Part shown: in pieces, positions 1 through 8,865 of the stretch | How positions within the stretch are numbered: position 1 is the stretch's first letter | How the letters are laid out: each line of letters opens with the position of its first letter | Assembly: GCA_016710065.1 (NCBI GenBank) | Contig: JADJLP010000013.1 | Location: 1-64,000, forward strand | Source of the DNA: Candidatus Ideonella esbjergensis | Lineage (GTDB): Bacteria; Pseudomonadota; Gammaproteobacteria; Burkholderiales; Burkholderiaceae_C | Length of the DNA: 64,000 nucleotides | Reading direction: 5' to 3' | Program-made: the position numbers and the translations under genes | Notes under the pieces: generated by a model | What the model saw: the letters and a program-made list of their open reading frames with translations, nothing else | What the model was told of the DNA's origin: nothing | Database searches by the model: none

Positions 1-13
1 CTACAACTCCTGC
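1..13 (+). pseudogene. Left stub of IS91-type transposase gene split by the RIT element
   Basis: The first 13 bases read as codons for Tyr-Asn-Ser-Cys. In IS91-type transposases this is followed directly by CRNRHCPKCQ, and that continuation is found after the RIT element at about 3370. The window therefore opens inside the zinc-finger part of a transposase gene whose other half lies at 3365-4362. The N-terminal part would be left of the window. Confidence 0.55.
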
Positions 14-43
14 CTTATGGAGAGTGTCCCGATACGGGGAGTG
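13..43 (+). repeat. Left terminal inverted repeat of the RIT element
   Basis: The stretch begins ccttatgg, contains tcccgatacggggagtg, and is the near-perfect reverse complement of 3317-3349. The shared core is ccgtatcggga. Confidence 0.85.
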
Positions 44-176
44 CGAGCAAGTCGAAGACATCGAGTGCCAGGGGAGAAGAGCGTGGCTGAACGCAGGCAG
101 TCACCATTTCCTTTGACCACCTGGGTAAAGGGGTCATGGAGCCGTTCTTGGCCCAACCCACACCAGGAGTATCGCG

Positions 177-1413
177 ATGCTTGACAGCTACTCGTGCCCC
201 CAAGACGCTTGGTCGCTTACGTGCCGGCCCAAGTGCTTCGTATATCGACAGCTTCGCGGATTCGCTCGCTGGACGCGATGGCTACCTCCCGCGAGCGCGG
301 TTCGCCACCTGAGGGCTGCGGCGCATTTCGGCTGCTTCAACCATCTCAAGGCAGGCACCTGGGCTGATGTCGATGCCGGCACGCCGGAGGCATTCCGCCG
401 CCATTTTGCTCGCTTTTTGCCGTCCGCGATCGAATTTCGATAAAGGGTACCACGCAGGCTTCGGCGCGAAGTTGTTCTACCGACACATGGTTCGGACTCC
501 GGAGTCTGCAAGGGCCCCATCGTCGCCGTGACGAAGAGCAATGAGCCAGCGCTGGTGGTCGCCTTCAGGGAATGGCTGAGTGTGCACCGCGGGGTCAGCG
601 GCCCGATTTCGCCGAAGCAATACTGCCGTGCCAGCGAACTGATCGGATGAACTCTCGGCGCCGATGTCGGCGGGTGAATGGGCACTCAGTACGGACCTTC
701 CGCTCAGCCGTGCGCTGGGCGCGGGCTTCGGCACAACGCAGCAGCTCATCACCTCGCTGCGCGCGTTCCGCGCTTACCCCCTTGGCTTTCCTGCTGGCGA
801 GTCGCGGACGATCTTGCCCCGCTCGTCTTGCTTCGGCCGGTTGGCGGTTGGCACGTCTGCCGTGCTGCCTGTCGCAAGACGAACTGGTTTCGCCTCATCG
901 CGGCGTGCACCGGGACGACGCGAGGGTGCGCGACCGTGCGATCGTTGTTGTTGGCGGCTGGGCTCAGGCGCGCGACGCCGCCCGGACTTCGTTTGACGAC
1001 ATCGACTGGCGCAACGGGCATTCCTGCGGTGACGGGTAAAGGCCGCTACGAGGTGGGACTGCCCTTGCCCCAAGATGTCGGGGACGCGCTGTCGTCTATC
1101 CGCGCACCGTCTTGCCGGCGGCGATTCGGATCACGTGTTCCTGCGCAATTCCGGCACCGTCCACCCTGTTTGCCAACGGCGACGGCGTGTCATCGGCGGT
1201 CAGCCGCGCCCCGCAGCGCGCCGAAGGTTGTATCGGCGGCGCCCATCTGCTGCGCCATACGGCTGCCACGCAGATGTTGCGCATGGCGTCCCGCCTTCGA
1301 CCAGATCGGCTTGGTCCTGCGACACCGCAGCCTGGACATGACTGCCTACTACGCCAAGGTCGATGTCGCCTTGCTTCGCAGTGTTGCCCAGCCATGGCCG
1401 GGGTGCATCCATG
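177..1413 (+). pseudogene. RitA-type tyrosine recombinase, frameshifted
   Basis: First gene of the recombinase trio. No single frame stays coherent: recognisable pieces alternate between frames, which indicates several frameshifts. The C-terminal catalytic region is clear near 1235-1400. It has HLLRHTAATQM (the H-x-x-R box), followed in another frame by LRHRSLDMTAYYAKVD, which carries the second His/Arg area and the catalytic Tyr. The end overlaps the start of the next gene (ATGATG at 1411), as expected in a RIT operon. The 5' limit is approximate. Tyrosine recombinases cut and rejoin DNA through a Tyr-DNA link; this one is unlikely to be functional. Confidence 0.65.
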
Positions 1414-2320
1414 ATGGCCGCCATCAACGAGTACCTCGCCTTGCGGCGCGGTGCGGGCTTCGTGTTGAGCAACGCTCAGTACCTGCTGGGCAGCTTTGCC
1501 GCGTTCGCAGTCGACCGACAGCAAGCGTACATCCGCACGGCAAGTGTGATCGACTGGGCCAGTCGAGCGCCGTCACGGCTCAGCGGCATACCCGTTACCA
1601 GACCGTTCGCCAGTTTGCGCAGCACGTGCACCTGGAAGACCCCCGACACGATCTGCCGCCGCCCAACCACTGGCTCCAGCAAGACCCGCCGCGTGCCCTC
1701 GCATCTACAGTCGCAGATCGACCGACTCATCTTGGCAGCGACGCAGTTACGAAGGTGCGTACTGCGGGCGCAGACCTATGCAACGCTGATCAGCCTGCTC
1801 GCCGCAACCGGTCTGCGGATCTCCGAGGCCCTGCACTCCGCGTTACGGCGATGTCGTGACGCCTGACGGCTTGCTGATCGCAAGACCAAGTTCCAGAAGA
1901 CTTCCGCTGGTGCTGCTGCATGAGACCGCAACGGTGGACTCGACGGTACCGCGCGCAGCGAGGCACCGCGCATCTCGACACGAACCCCGTGTTCGCCGAC
2001 GCACAACGATCAGCCACTGAGCATTGGCCGTGTACTGGTCTTCGGCAGGCTCGCGCAGTCTGCCAGCATGACAGTGCGCGGCATCGCCCGCGGCTGCACG
2101 AGCTCAGGCACACGTTTGCCCTCGCGTTCATGCAGTCAACGCCTGCGGGCCGTCAACCTGGATCGACAGCACATGCTGGCACTGGCCACCTATCTCGGCC
2201 ACGAGCATCGACCTCGACCTACTGCGTACCCAGAGTCGACGCCGGAGCTGTTGACCGACATCGCCGCAGCCGGCGAGGCTCATCTGGACGGGGGGCACCT
2301 GCGAGTTCCCTGGCACCACA
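1411..2320 (+). pseudogene. RitB-type tyrosine recombinase, frameshifted
   Basis: Second gene of the trio, starting at the ATG overlapping the end of ritA. The first about 60 codons are in one frame (MMAAINEYLALRRGAG), typical of an N-terminal SAM-like DNA-binding domain. Later parts change frame. RLHELRHTFALAF near 2095 holds the His/Arg catalytic box, and the downstream ALATYLGHEH with a following TY holds the last His and the probable catalytic Tyr. Several indels separate these pieces, so no full recombinase can be made. The 3' limit is estimated from the start of the third gene. Confidence 0.65.
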
Positions 2321-3243
2321 TGTTGAGGCATTTCCTGCGGGCGAGCACCTGGCCCGCCACCGTGACGCCAGTGCGCACACCTGCGACTCTACGCCTACAG
2401 CTTCCAGGCGCTGTTCGAGTTCGCGGCCCGCAGGTCAGGACTGCCGTCGGCACTGCTACTGGAGCAGCTGGATGCGCCCTTGATCGGTGCCTTCCTCGAG
2501 CAGCTCGAGACCGTACGGAACCGCAATAACGCGCATGATATCCGCTTGGCGGCGATCCGGTTCTTCTTCACGTTTGTGCAGCACCGCGAACCCGCCGCGC
2601 TTGAGCGATCCGACGCATCCTTGCGATCCCATACAAGAAGATCGACACCCGGCTGGTCGGCTATCTGACAAGACGGAGACCTGCCTGCCCGATGCGCCGG
2701 ATCCGCCAGGCGCGACGGGATCCGGGATCGGGCCAGCTGCATCCGGCAGTCTGTGGTCGCGCGGTGTCCGAACTGACGGGGTTGTGCGTGTCCGATGTCG
2801 CGCAGTGCAATAGCATCCACGTGCTCGGCAAGGGGCCGCCGAGAGAGCGAGCCTTTACCACCTTGAAGCCGACCGCTTTGCATTGCGGGCCTGGCTTGCT
2901 GCGGCGAAGTTGCCACGCCCGAGGTGTTCGTCAACGCGCGTGGCGAGCCCCCCAGTCGCCGGCGTCGCGTGTCCTGCAACACCACGCCGATTCCGCGAGC
3001 CAGGCTTGCTGCCAGAGCGGCAAGCAGATCTCGCCACATGTCCTGAGGCACCTGCGCAATGATCGTGCTGCAGGCCACGCAGGACACTCTCCCGTAAGGT
3101 CTCTCTCTGGCTGGGGCACAGCACCTTTGGCCACGACCGAGTTCTACGTTCGAGCCGACCTCAGCCAAAAGCTCGAGGCCTTGAGGCGTCGTTCCACCCT
3201 TAACTGCGCAAGGGCAAGTTCCGCCGCCGACCGACCATTGCGA
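2320..3243 (+). pseudogene. RitC-type tyrosine recombinase, frameshifted
   Basis: Third gene of the trio. The core-binding part (IGAFLEQLETVRNRNNAHD, about 2480-2540) and the catalytic part (SPHVLRH at about 3033, then an out-of-frame GHSTFATTEFYVRADLSQKL equivalent near 3110-3175) are recognisable in different frames. Start and stop are approximate. Like its two neighbours it has decayed through indels, and the right inverted repeat follows about 75 bases after it. It closes the RIT operon. Confidence 0.65.
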
Positions 3244-3316
3244 TGCTCAGACGGAAGTCTTACGGGGCGGCGAATCGGTGCGGTGCCCGGGAACCGACGG
3301 GACATCGAGCGCGTTT

Positions 3317-3349
3317 CACTCCCCCGTATCGGGACATTCTTTCATAAGG
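3317..3349 (-). repeat. Right terminal inverted repeat of the RIT element
   Basis: Reads cactcccccgtatcggga and ends cataagg. It is the reverse complement of 13-43 with a few changes (one extra C and differences in the outer third). Confidence 0.85.
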
Positions 3350-3364
3350 GCACGTTCTGGGAGC

Positions 3365-4362
3365 CCCGAACAATGCCGCAACCGGCACTGCCCGAAGTGC
3401 CAGAGCACGGCCGCGCAGCGCTGGCTCGACGCCCGGCAGGCCAACCTGCTGCCGGTGGAGTACTTCCACGTCGTCTTCACCCTGCCGGCGCCCATCGCCG
3501 ACATCGCCTACACGAACAAGGCCGCCATCTACGGGCTGCTGTTCGACATGGCCGCAGAGGTGCTGCAGACCATCGCGATGGACCCCCAAGCACCTGGGCG
3601 CACGCATCGGCGCGACGCTGGTGCTGCACACCTGGGGCTCGGCGCTGACGCACCACCCGCACGTGCACGGCATCGTGCCCGGCGGCAGGCTGGCGCCGGA
3701 CGGCACGACCTGGGTGGCATGCCGGCCGGGCTTCTTCCTGCCGGTGCGCGTGCTCTCGCGGCTGTTCCGGCGCAGGTTCCTGGAGAGTTGCAGCGGCTGC
3801 ATGGAGTCCGGCCGGTTGCAGTTCTTCGGCGAGCACGCCGGCCTGGCGGACGCAGCGCAGTTCAAGGCCTGGCTGGCGCCGCTGCGCAAGGTCGAGTGGG
3901 TGGTCTATGCCAAGCCGCCGTTCGCCGGGCCCAAGGCCGTGCTGGCCTACCTGTCGCGCTGCACGCACAGGGTGGCGATCTCCAACAGCCGGCTCGTGGC
4001 GATGGACGACCAGGGCGTGTCCTTCCGGTGGAAGGACTACCGGACCAAGGGGCGCACGCGCTACAAGACCATGACGCTCGCGCCGCAGGAGTTCATGCGC
4101 CGCTTCCTGCTGCAATGCGTGCTGCCCGGCGGCTTCCATCGGATCCGGCACTACGGGCTGCTGGCCAATGGCCGCCGCGCCGACCTCGCGCGGGTTCGCG
4201 AGGCATTGCAGGTCGAAGCCGCCGCCGTCCGTGGACGCCGAAGCTACGCCATCTGCCATGCAGCAGGCACCGGTCTTCGTCTGCCACCACTGCGGTCGGG
4301 CGCTGCTCGTCGTGCAGACGATCCTGCGCGGCGATGTCATCAGGGGGCCACCAGCATCGTGA
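3365..4362 (+). pseudogene. IS91-type (IS1294/IS801-like) transposase, 3' part, frameshifted
   Basis: Resumes at CRNRHCPKCQ directly after the RIT element and runs through EYFHVVFTLPAPI. A +1 shift near 3590 leads into TWGSALTHHPHVHGIVPGG, which carries the HUH nuclease motif (HVH). AYLSRCTHRVAISNSRL then contains the catalytic Tyr region. A second +1 shift near 4230 leads into the C-terminal zinc-knuckle stretch VCHHCGRALLVVQTILRG and a stop at 4362. IS91-family enzymes are single-strand nucleases that move DNA by rolling-circle transposition. Two frameshifts plus the RIT insertion make this copy dead. It is clearly different from the other two IS91-type groups in the window. Confidence 0.85.
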
Positions 4363-5035
4363 GTGCGTCCACCACCAACATCGCCGTGATGTCGACAGGC
4401 CACGTGGGCACGTCGGCTGGGGATGCCTGCGTCGCGATGCGTCAAAGGCCCTCGCCGGCCCAGCTTGAGCTGGCGGGCACGGACATTGAGACAGGCAGCA
4501 GCGCCGATGTCAGCGCCACGCGGCCAGCCAACCGCCGCGATGGGTGCAGCATGGGCCGCCTGGCCAACCGGCAATCGCCATAGGCATCCGAGCGTCAAAC
4601 CTGCCACAGTGGCCTTCGCCGCGGTTTCCTCCCTCGAGGCTTGTGCGACACCTGCCCTCAGGTCATCGCCACTCGATGCACGGCCGCGCTCGCGGGCAGG
4701 TGTCCCACAACCCTAAACAGCAGTGATCCGTCGCGCCGAGGATGAGCAGTCGTTCGCCTTTGCGGCGACGAGGCTTCATGTGGGTTGAAGGGTCGGGGCC
4801 TCCGGCCGCCACCGCGGTCGCCGGCAATGTCATCAGTACCCCCAAGCGGCCGGTGGTGGCGCCAGACGGTGCTTGGCCGAACGACTGCAAGCTGTCCAAG
4901 ACCGTGAGTTCGAGGGCTGGCGCCGACAGACCGCAACCGCTGCCGAACAGCCGATCCCCAAACGCTGGCCCAGCCTCGAAACCCCTTCCTCTCAGCCGCC
5001 GTTTCCCCGAGACACCGCCCAGACTGCCCCTGACC
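4363..5035. other. Gap between IS91 remnant and traN
   Basis: I see no recognisable gene. The first part presumably holds the right end of the IS91-type element. The last about 290 bases are an open frame leading into traN, but the encoded residues look like translated non-coding sequence. A promoter could not be identified. Confidence 0.4.
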
Positions 5036-7510
5036 ATGGGGCGTGCGTCTCCCACACCGCCAGGCCCCGGTAGCCACCGCCCTGCCCCGTCGCCATCCGC
5101 GGCGTGCCGCGCTTCGCCGTGGCGCCGCTTCGTCGCATGCATCACCGCCGTCTGCTTCCTGACAACGCAGACCGCCGCCGTGGCCGGCCCGCACGAGGAG
5201 GGGGTCGCCGCCGGCCAGGCCGCGAACCCGGTGGCCCGCGGCAACGTCACCACCCCGGGCGCCACCGCCGTGGTCCCGGGCTATACGACCACGCCACCCG
5301 AGCGCAGCTACTACCGCCAGCCCAATCTGTCGTCGCAGGGCAGCGCGAGGCTGTCTGCCTGTGCACTGACCCCCACCGACCCGCTCTGCCAGGCGCAGCG
5401 TGGCGCCTTCTCCTCGGCCAACACACCGCGCCCGACGATCGGTGCCGATGACCCTGCCGTCACTGCCGCGCGCGCGATCGGCCGTGCGCCATCGGCTGAA
5501 CTGGGCAGCCTGGCCGCCTACTACAGCGGTTGCACCACCACGGTCACCCCGGTGCCCGCCGGCATGCAGCCACGCAGTTGCCTGCGCTACGTCGGCGTCG
5601 GCAACTACAGCTGCAGCCGAAGCCTGACCGTCAGCACGACGCGGACCACCAGTTGCACCCCGGGCGACTGGTTCGCCCACGCCGCCTCCGGCCGCACCGG
5701 TCTGGACGTGCAGTGCCTGCCCGACCGCGCCGTCACGGCGCAGCACTTCCGTGTCACCCAGGAAGGCAATCCGCTCAGCTTCTTCGATGTGGACATGACG
5801 ACGCCGGTCGTCTTCCCACAGATCGTGTCGGTTCTCGACACCACGTACTCGATGATCGACGGCCAGCCCATCCGCACGGCCGTCTGGGTGGCTGACAAGA
5901 GCTGCAGCGGATCGACCTGCAGCCTGACGGCGATGGTGGCCCCGGAGCGCGCCGAGGTCTGCACGGGTGGCGGCGACTCCGGCTACGGCTGCACCAGCGT
6001 TGAACCCTTCCTCAAGGTCTACGCCGCCTGCCGCGCCGGCACGCAGAGCGGCGACAACATCCAGGACACCGTCTGCCAGGGCGACAGCGGCTGCACCACC
6101 ACCGCTCTGGACGGGACCAAGTGCTACGCGCCCGCGCCTGGCTGGACGCCCTACGCCGGCATCGACATCACGGGCACCGTGGCCGGCACCTACTGGAACA
6201 TCGACGCCGACCGGGCCGTGATCGGCTGGGCGCCCAACCCCGCCTTCGGCCCGATCCCGACGATGCGGCTGTCCTACACGCGGCCAGCCACCACCGTCAC
6301 CGAGACCGACCGCTGGGACGACCAGTGCCCGACCCTGGACGCCGGTAGTCGCTGCACCACGACCACGCCCGCCGTCTGCACCGATGGCCCGGCGACCAAG
6401 GTCGTCGACGGCGTGGCCGTCACCCGCGACTGCTGGGAGTACCGGAGCACCATGTCGTGCAGCGGCGGCGCGTCGGCCGACCAGTGCGCACCGCTGGTGG
6501 CCGCGGGCTGCACGCCGCAGTCGTCGACCTGCCGGCAGACCAATGCCGTCACCGGCGTGTGCGAGGTGTTCGAGGACGGCTACAGCTGCCCCGTGCCGGC
6601 CGAGACCGTCACCACCAGCAACTGCCCGACCAACGTCTTCTGCCTGAGCGGCAACTGCTTCGACATCGGCGCGCCGAACGACCCCGACTTTGCGCGCAGC
6701 ATGTCGATGCTCGAGGCCGGCCGCGAGGCGGGCATCTACCTGGACGCCGACCGCATGCAGGTCTTCAAGGGCGAGGAGAACCGCTGCCGCGACCGCCTGC
6801 TGAAGAACTGCTGCTACGCCGACGGCGCCGGCGCCGGCATGACGAACCAGAGCATCTTCGGTGGTGGCTCGCGTCTTGTCTTCGACATGCTGATGAATTC
6901 GCAGAACCAGCAGTTCATCTACCAGGGCATCTCGGCGCTGCTGATGGGTGGCGGCTTCAGCGGCACGTTCACGACCTATGGCGTGACGGTGGCGGTCAAC
7001 GGCGCCGCCCTGCCCGCCGGATCGGTGGCCGTTTATGCCGGCGACAGCCTGGTCGTGGCCTTCGACCCGTGGACGCTGGCCATCGCGGTGATCATCTACA
7101 TCGTCCTCTCGATGATGTCCTGCAACGAGGACGAGGGGAAGCTGGCGATGAAGGAAGGCGCCAGGCTGTGCCACACGATCGGCACCTGGTGCTCATCGTG
7201 CTTCCGGGTCCTGGGCGTGTGCGTGTCCTGCGTCGAGCACACCACCTCGAAGTGCTGCTTCAACTCGGTGCTGGCGCGCATCGTCAATGAACAGGGCCGC
7301 GCGCAGATCGGCAAGGGCTGGGGCGGCGCGCAGAACGCCGACTGCTCCGGCTTCACCGTCGCGCAGCTGCAGACGCTCAACTTCGCGGCGATGGACCTGT
7401 CGGAGTTCTACGCGTCGCTGGTACCGACCCTGCCGAACGTCAACGCGCTGCAGGCCGGCAGCGCCAGCCGCGTGCCCACCTGCTACTACGGCCAGGGGAA
7501 GTGCCAATGA
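5036..7510 (+). CDS. traN: Conjugal transfer mating-pair stabilisation protein TraN
   Basis: Very cysteine-rich exported protein of about 824 residues, followed by traF, traH and traG. This matches the F-type conjugation gene set, where TraN sits in the outer membrane and stabilises donor-recipient contacts. An N-terminal hydrophobic signal (FVACITAVCFLTTQ, cut near AVAG) precedes a low-complexity linker, then dozens of paired cysteines up to the C-terminus. A hydrophobic stretch (WTLAIAVIIYIVLSMM) lies about two thirds along. The frame is open upstream to about 4742; ATG 5036 was chosen because it gives a plausible long signal peptide, but the start is uncertain. The stop overlaps the next start (ATGA). 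Confidence 0.8.
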   Translation: MGRASPTPPGPGSHRPAPSPSAACRASPWRRFVACITAVCFLTTQTAAVAGPHEEGVAAGQAANPVARGNVTTPGATAVVPGYTTTPPERSYYRQPNLSSQGSARLSACALTPTDPLCQAQRGAFSSANTPRPTIGADDPAVTAARAIGRAPSAELGSLAAYYSGCTTTVTPVPAGMQPRSCLRYVGVGNYSCSRSLTVSTTRTTSCTPGDWFAHAASGRTGLDVQCLPDRAVTAQHFRVTQEGNPLSFFDVDMTTPVVFPQIVSVLDTTYSMIDGQPIRTAVWVADKSCSGSTCSLTAMVAPERAEVCTGGGDSGYGCTSVEPFLKVYAACRAGTQSGDNIQDTVCQGDSGCTTTALDGTKCYAPAPGWTPYAGIDITGTVAGTYWNIDADRAVIGWAPNPAFGPIPTMRLSYTRPATTVTETDRWDDQCPTLDAGSRCTTTTPAVCTDGPATKVVDGVAVTRDCWEYRSTMSCSGGASADQCAPLVAAGCTPQSSTCRQTNAVTGVCEVFEDGYSCPVPAETVTTSNCPTNVFCLSGNCFDIGAPNDPDFARSMSMLEAGREAGIYLDADRMQVFKGEENRCRDRLLKNCCYADGAGAGMTNQSIFGGGSRLVFDMLMNSQNQQFIYQGISALLMGGGFSGTFTTYGVTVAVNGAALPAGSVAVYAGDSLVVAFDPWTLAIAVIIYIVLSMMSCNEDEGKLAMKEGARLCHTIGTWCSSCFRVLGVCVSCVEHTTSKCCFNSVLARIVNEQGRAQIGKGWGGAQNADCSGFTVAQLQTLNFAAMDLSEFYASLVPTLPNVNALQAGSASRVPTCYYGQGKCQ

Positions 7511-7896
7511 AGGCCATCACCGTTCTGGTCGGCGCCGCATGCGCCTTGACCGCCAGCGCGGCCATGGCGCAGGAACGACTGCCGGTCCGCGATGCCAGGC
7601 AGCTGATGCTGTCGGCCCTGGACGCACCCGACGGTAAGGCCCACGGGGTCCTGGTCGGTGAGGTCGCAGACGCGATCTCGAAGCGCTTCAACGCCACGAC
7701 GCCGATCTACATCGACGTGAGCACCGAGAAGCGCTACGCCCAGCCCGGCTGCAGTCGCCTGAACGTGCGCTTCTGGCAAGACGGCGTGCAGCTGCCGAAC
7801 TACGGCGCTGGCGGCGTGCAGGCACCGCGGCGGCAGACCATCGATTTCGGCATCAACTACTGCCGCGACGGTCAGCCGCCGCGGTCGCTGTCGTGA
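7507..7896 (+). CDS. Small secreted protein in the tra operon
   Basis: A 129-residue protein whose ATG overlaps the traN stop codon, implying translational coupling. It starts with a clear signal peptide (MKAITVLVGAACALTASAAMAQ), so the mature part should be periplasmic. That part has only two cysteines and includes the phrase TPIYIDVSTEKRYAQPGC. I do not recognise the family. Its tight placement between traN and traF suggests a role in transfer-apparatus assembly or mating-pair formation (inference). Confidence 0.7.
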   Translation: MKAITVLVGAACALTASAAMAQERLPVRDARQLMLSALDAPDGKAHGVLVGEVADAISKRFNATTPIYIDVSTEKRYAQPGCSRLNVRFWQDGVQLPNYGAGGVQAPRRQTIDFGINYCRDGQPPRSLS

Positions 7897-7906
7897 GGCG
7901 GCGCCC

Positions 7907-8818
7907 ATGACGCTGCGCCGCCCTGCCTCGCGCCAAGCTCGGCACGCACTCTGCCTCGTTGTCATGGTCGGCAGCGGGACGATAGTCCTTGCGCAGCCGC
8001 AGGACCCCGGACGGCCGTACTGGTCCGACAACTGGCGCGGCTGGCACTTCTACGAGGAGCCGGAGATCCCGCCGCCCGAACCACCGGCTTCCGCACCGCG
8101 GCAGCCCAAACCCGCATCGAGCGCAGCCACCGCACCCCGGCGGTCGCCCCCCAAGCCCCCCGAGATCGTCGAGTTCGAGCGCCTGCAGAAGGCCCTCGAG
8201 GAGCGCCGGCACATCGCCATCATGCGGCCGACCGAAGCCAACGTACGCCGCTACATGGAGCTGGAGGCCCAGGTGGTGTCGCGCGCATCCACCTTCGCCG
8301 ACGTGGCTCAGCGCATCGCATGGGCCAGCCCGGAACTCGACCCCACGCTCCAGGGACGTCCGGTGAACGCGAAAGCGCTGGAGGTGTTCGACCAGCTTCA
8401 GACGACCCAGCGCAGCCAGTCCATCAGTGCCCTGGGCCGCGACCATGTCCTGTTCTTCTTCTTCCGCAGCGACTGCCCCTACTGCCATGCATTCGCGCCG
8501 ACGCTCGAGGCCTTCCAGGCCCGACACGGCATCAAGGTGGTCGCGATCAGCGTCGACGGTGGCCCGATCCCCGGCTTCGCGGACGCCCGGCGGGACAACG
8601 GGATCGCCACCACGCTGCGGGTGAGCCAGGTTCCCGCCGTCTACCTCACCCAACCCTTCACCGGAAAGATCACCCCGATCGGCTTCGGCGTGCTGTCCGA
8701 GGCGCAGTTGGTGGAACGCATCTCGATGGTCGCGGCCTCACCCGACAGCGCAGCCACACCTTTCCTGAGCGCGACTGGCGGCCTGCAGGCCCAGGCCCGC
8801 TTGACCCATCAGCGCTGA
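7907..8818 (+). CDS. traF: Conjugal transfer protein TraF, thioredoxin-like
   Basis: A 303-residue exported protein with an N-terminal signal (ALCLVVMVGSGTIVLAQ) and the sequence GWHFYEEPE, common at the N-terminus of TraF proteins. A Pro-rich linker follows. The C-terminal half is a thioredoxin fold with CPYC at residues 190-193 (SDCPYCHAFAP) and the cis-Pro loop SQVPAVYL. F-type TraF acts in the periplasm with TraN, TraH and TraG in pilus assembly and mating-pair stabilisation. The CxxC pair suggests thiol-redox activity, plausibly on the disulfide-rich TraN nearby (inference). It starts 10 bases after the previous stop. Confidence 0.85.
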   Translation: MTLRRPASRQARHALCLVVMVGSGTIVLAQPQDPGRPYWSDNWRGWHFYEEPEIPPPEPPASAPRQPKPASSAATAPRRSPPKPPEIVEFERLQKALEERRHIAIMRPTEANVRRYMELEAQVVSRASTFADVAQRIAWASPELDPTLQGRPVNAKALEVFDQLQTTQRSQSISALGRDHVLFFFFRSDCPYCHAFAPTLEAFQARHGIKVVAISVDGGPIPGFADARRDNGIATTLRVSQVPAVYLTQPFTGKITPIGFGVLSEAQLVERISMVAASPDSAATPFLSATGGLQAQARLTHQR

Positions 8819-8865
8819 GGCGGTGAGCCCGCACCGGCGCTGACAGAAATCCAAAGGAGCCCCCG

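Larger units (their letters stand above)
13..3349 (+). mobile_element. Degenerate recombinase-in-trio (RIT) element
   Basis: Three consecutive tyrosine-recombinase remnants in the same direction (ritA, ritB, ritC order) lie between terminal inverted repeats of about 31 bp. RIT elements are known as triplets of overlapping site-specific recombinase genes bounded by inverted repeats, which fits. All three genes carry several frameshifts, so the element looks dead. It interrupts the zinc-finger codons of an IS91-type transposase. About 20 bases beyond the right repeat (3350-3370) match neither repeat nor target and may be part of the element's attachment region. The family call rests on arrangement and motifs, not on a database match. 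Confidence 0.75.

Noticed and set aside
4658..7174. Open frame of 838 codons on the minus strand opposite traN
   Set aside because: Composition is that of a reversed GC-rich gene (His/Arg/Gly/Ala-rich), without domains. The plus-strand traN has a signal peptide, cysteine pattern and operon context.
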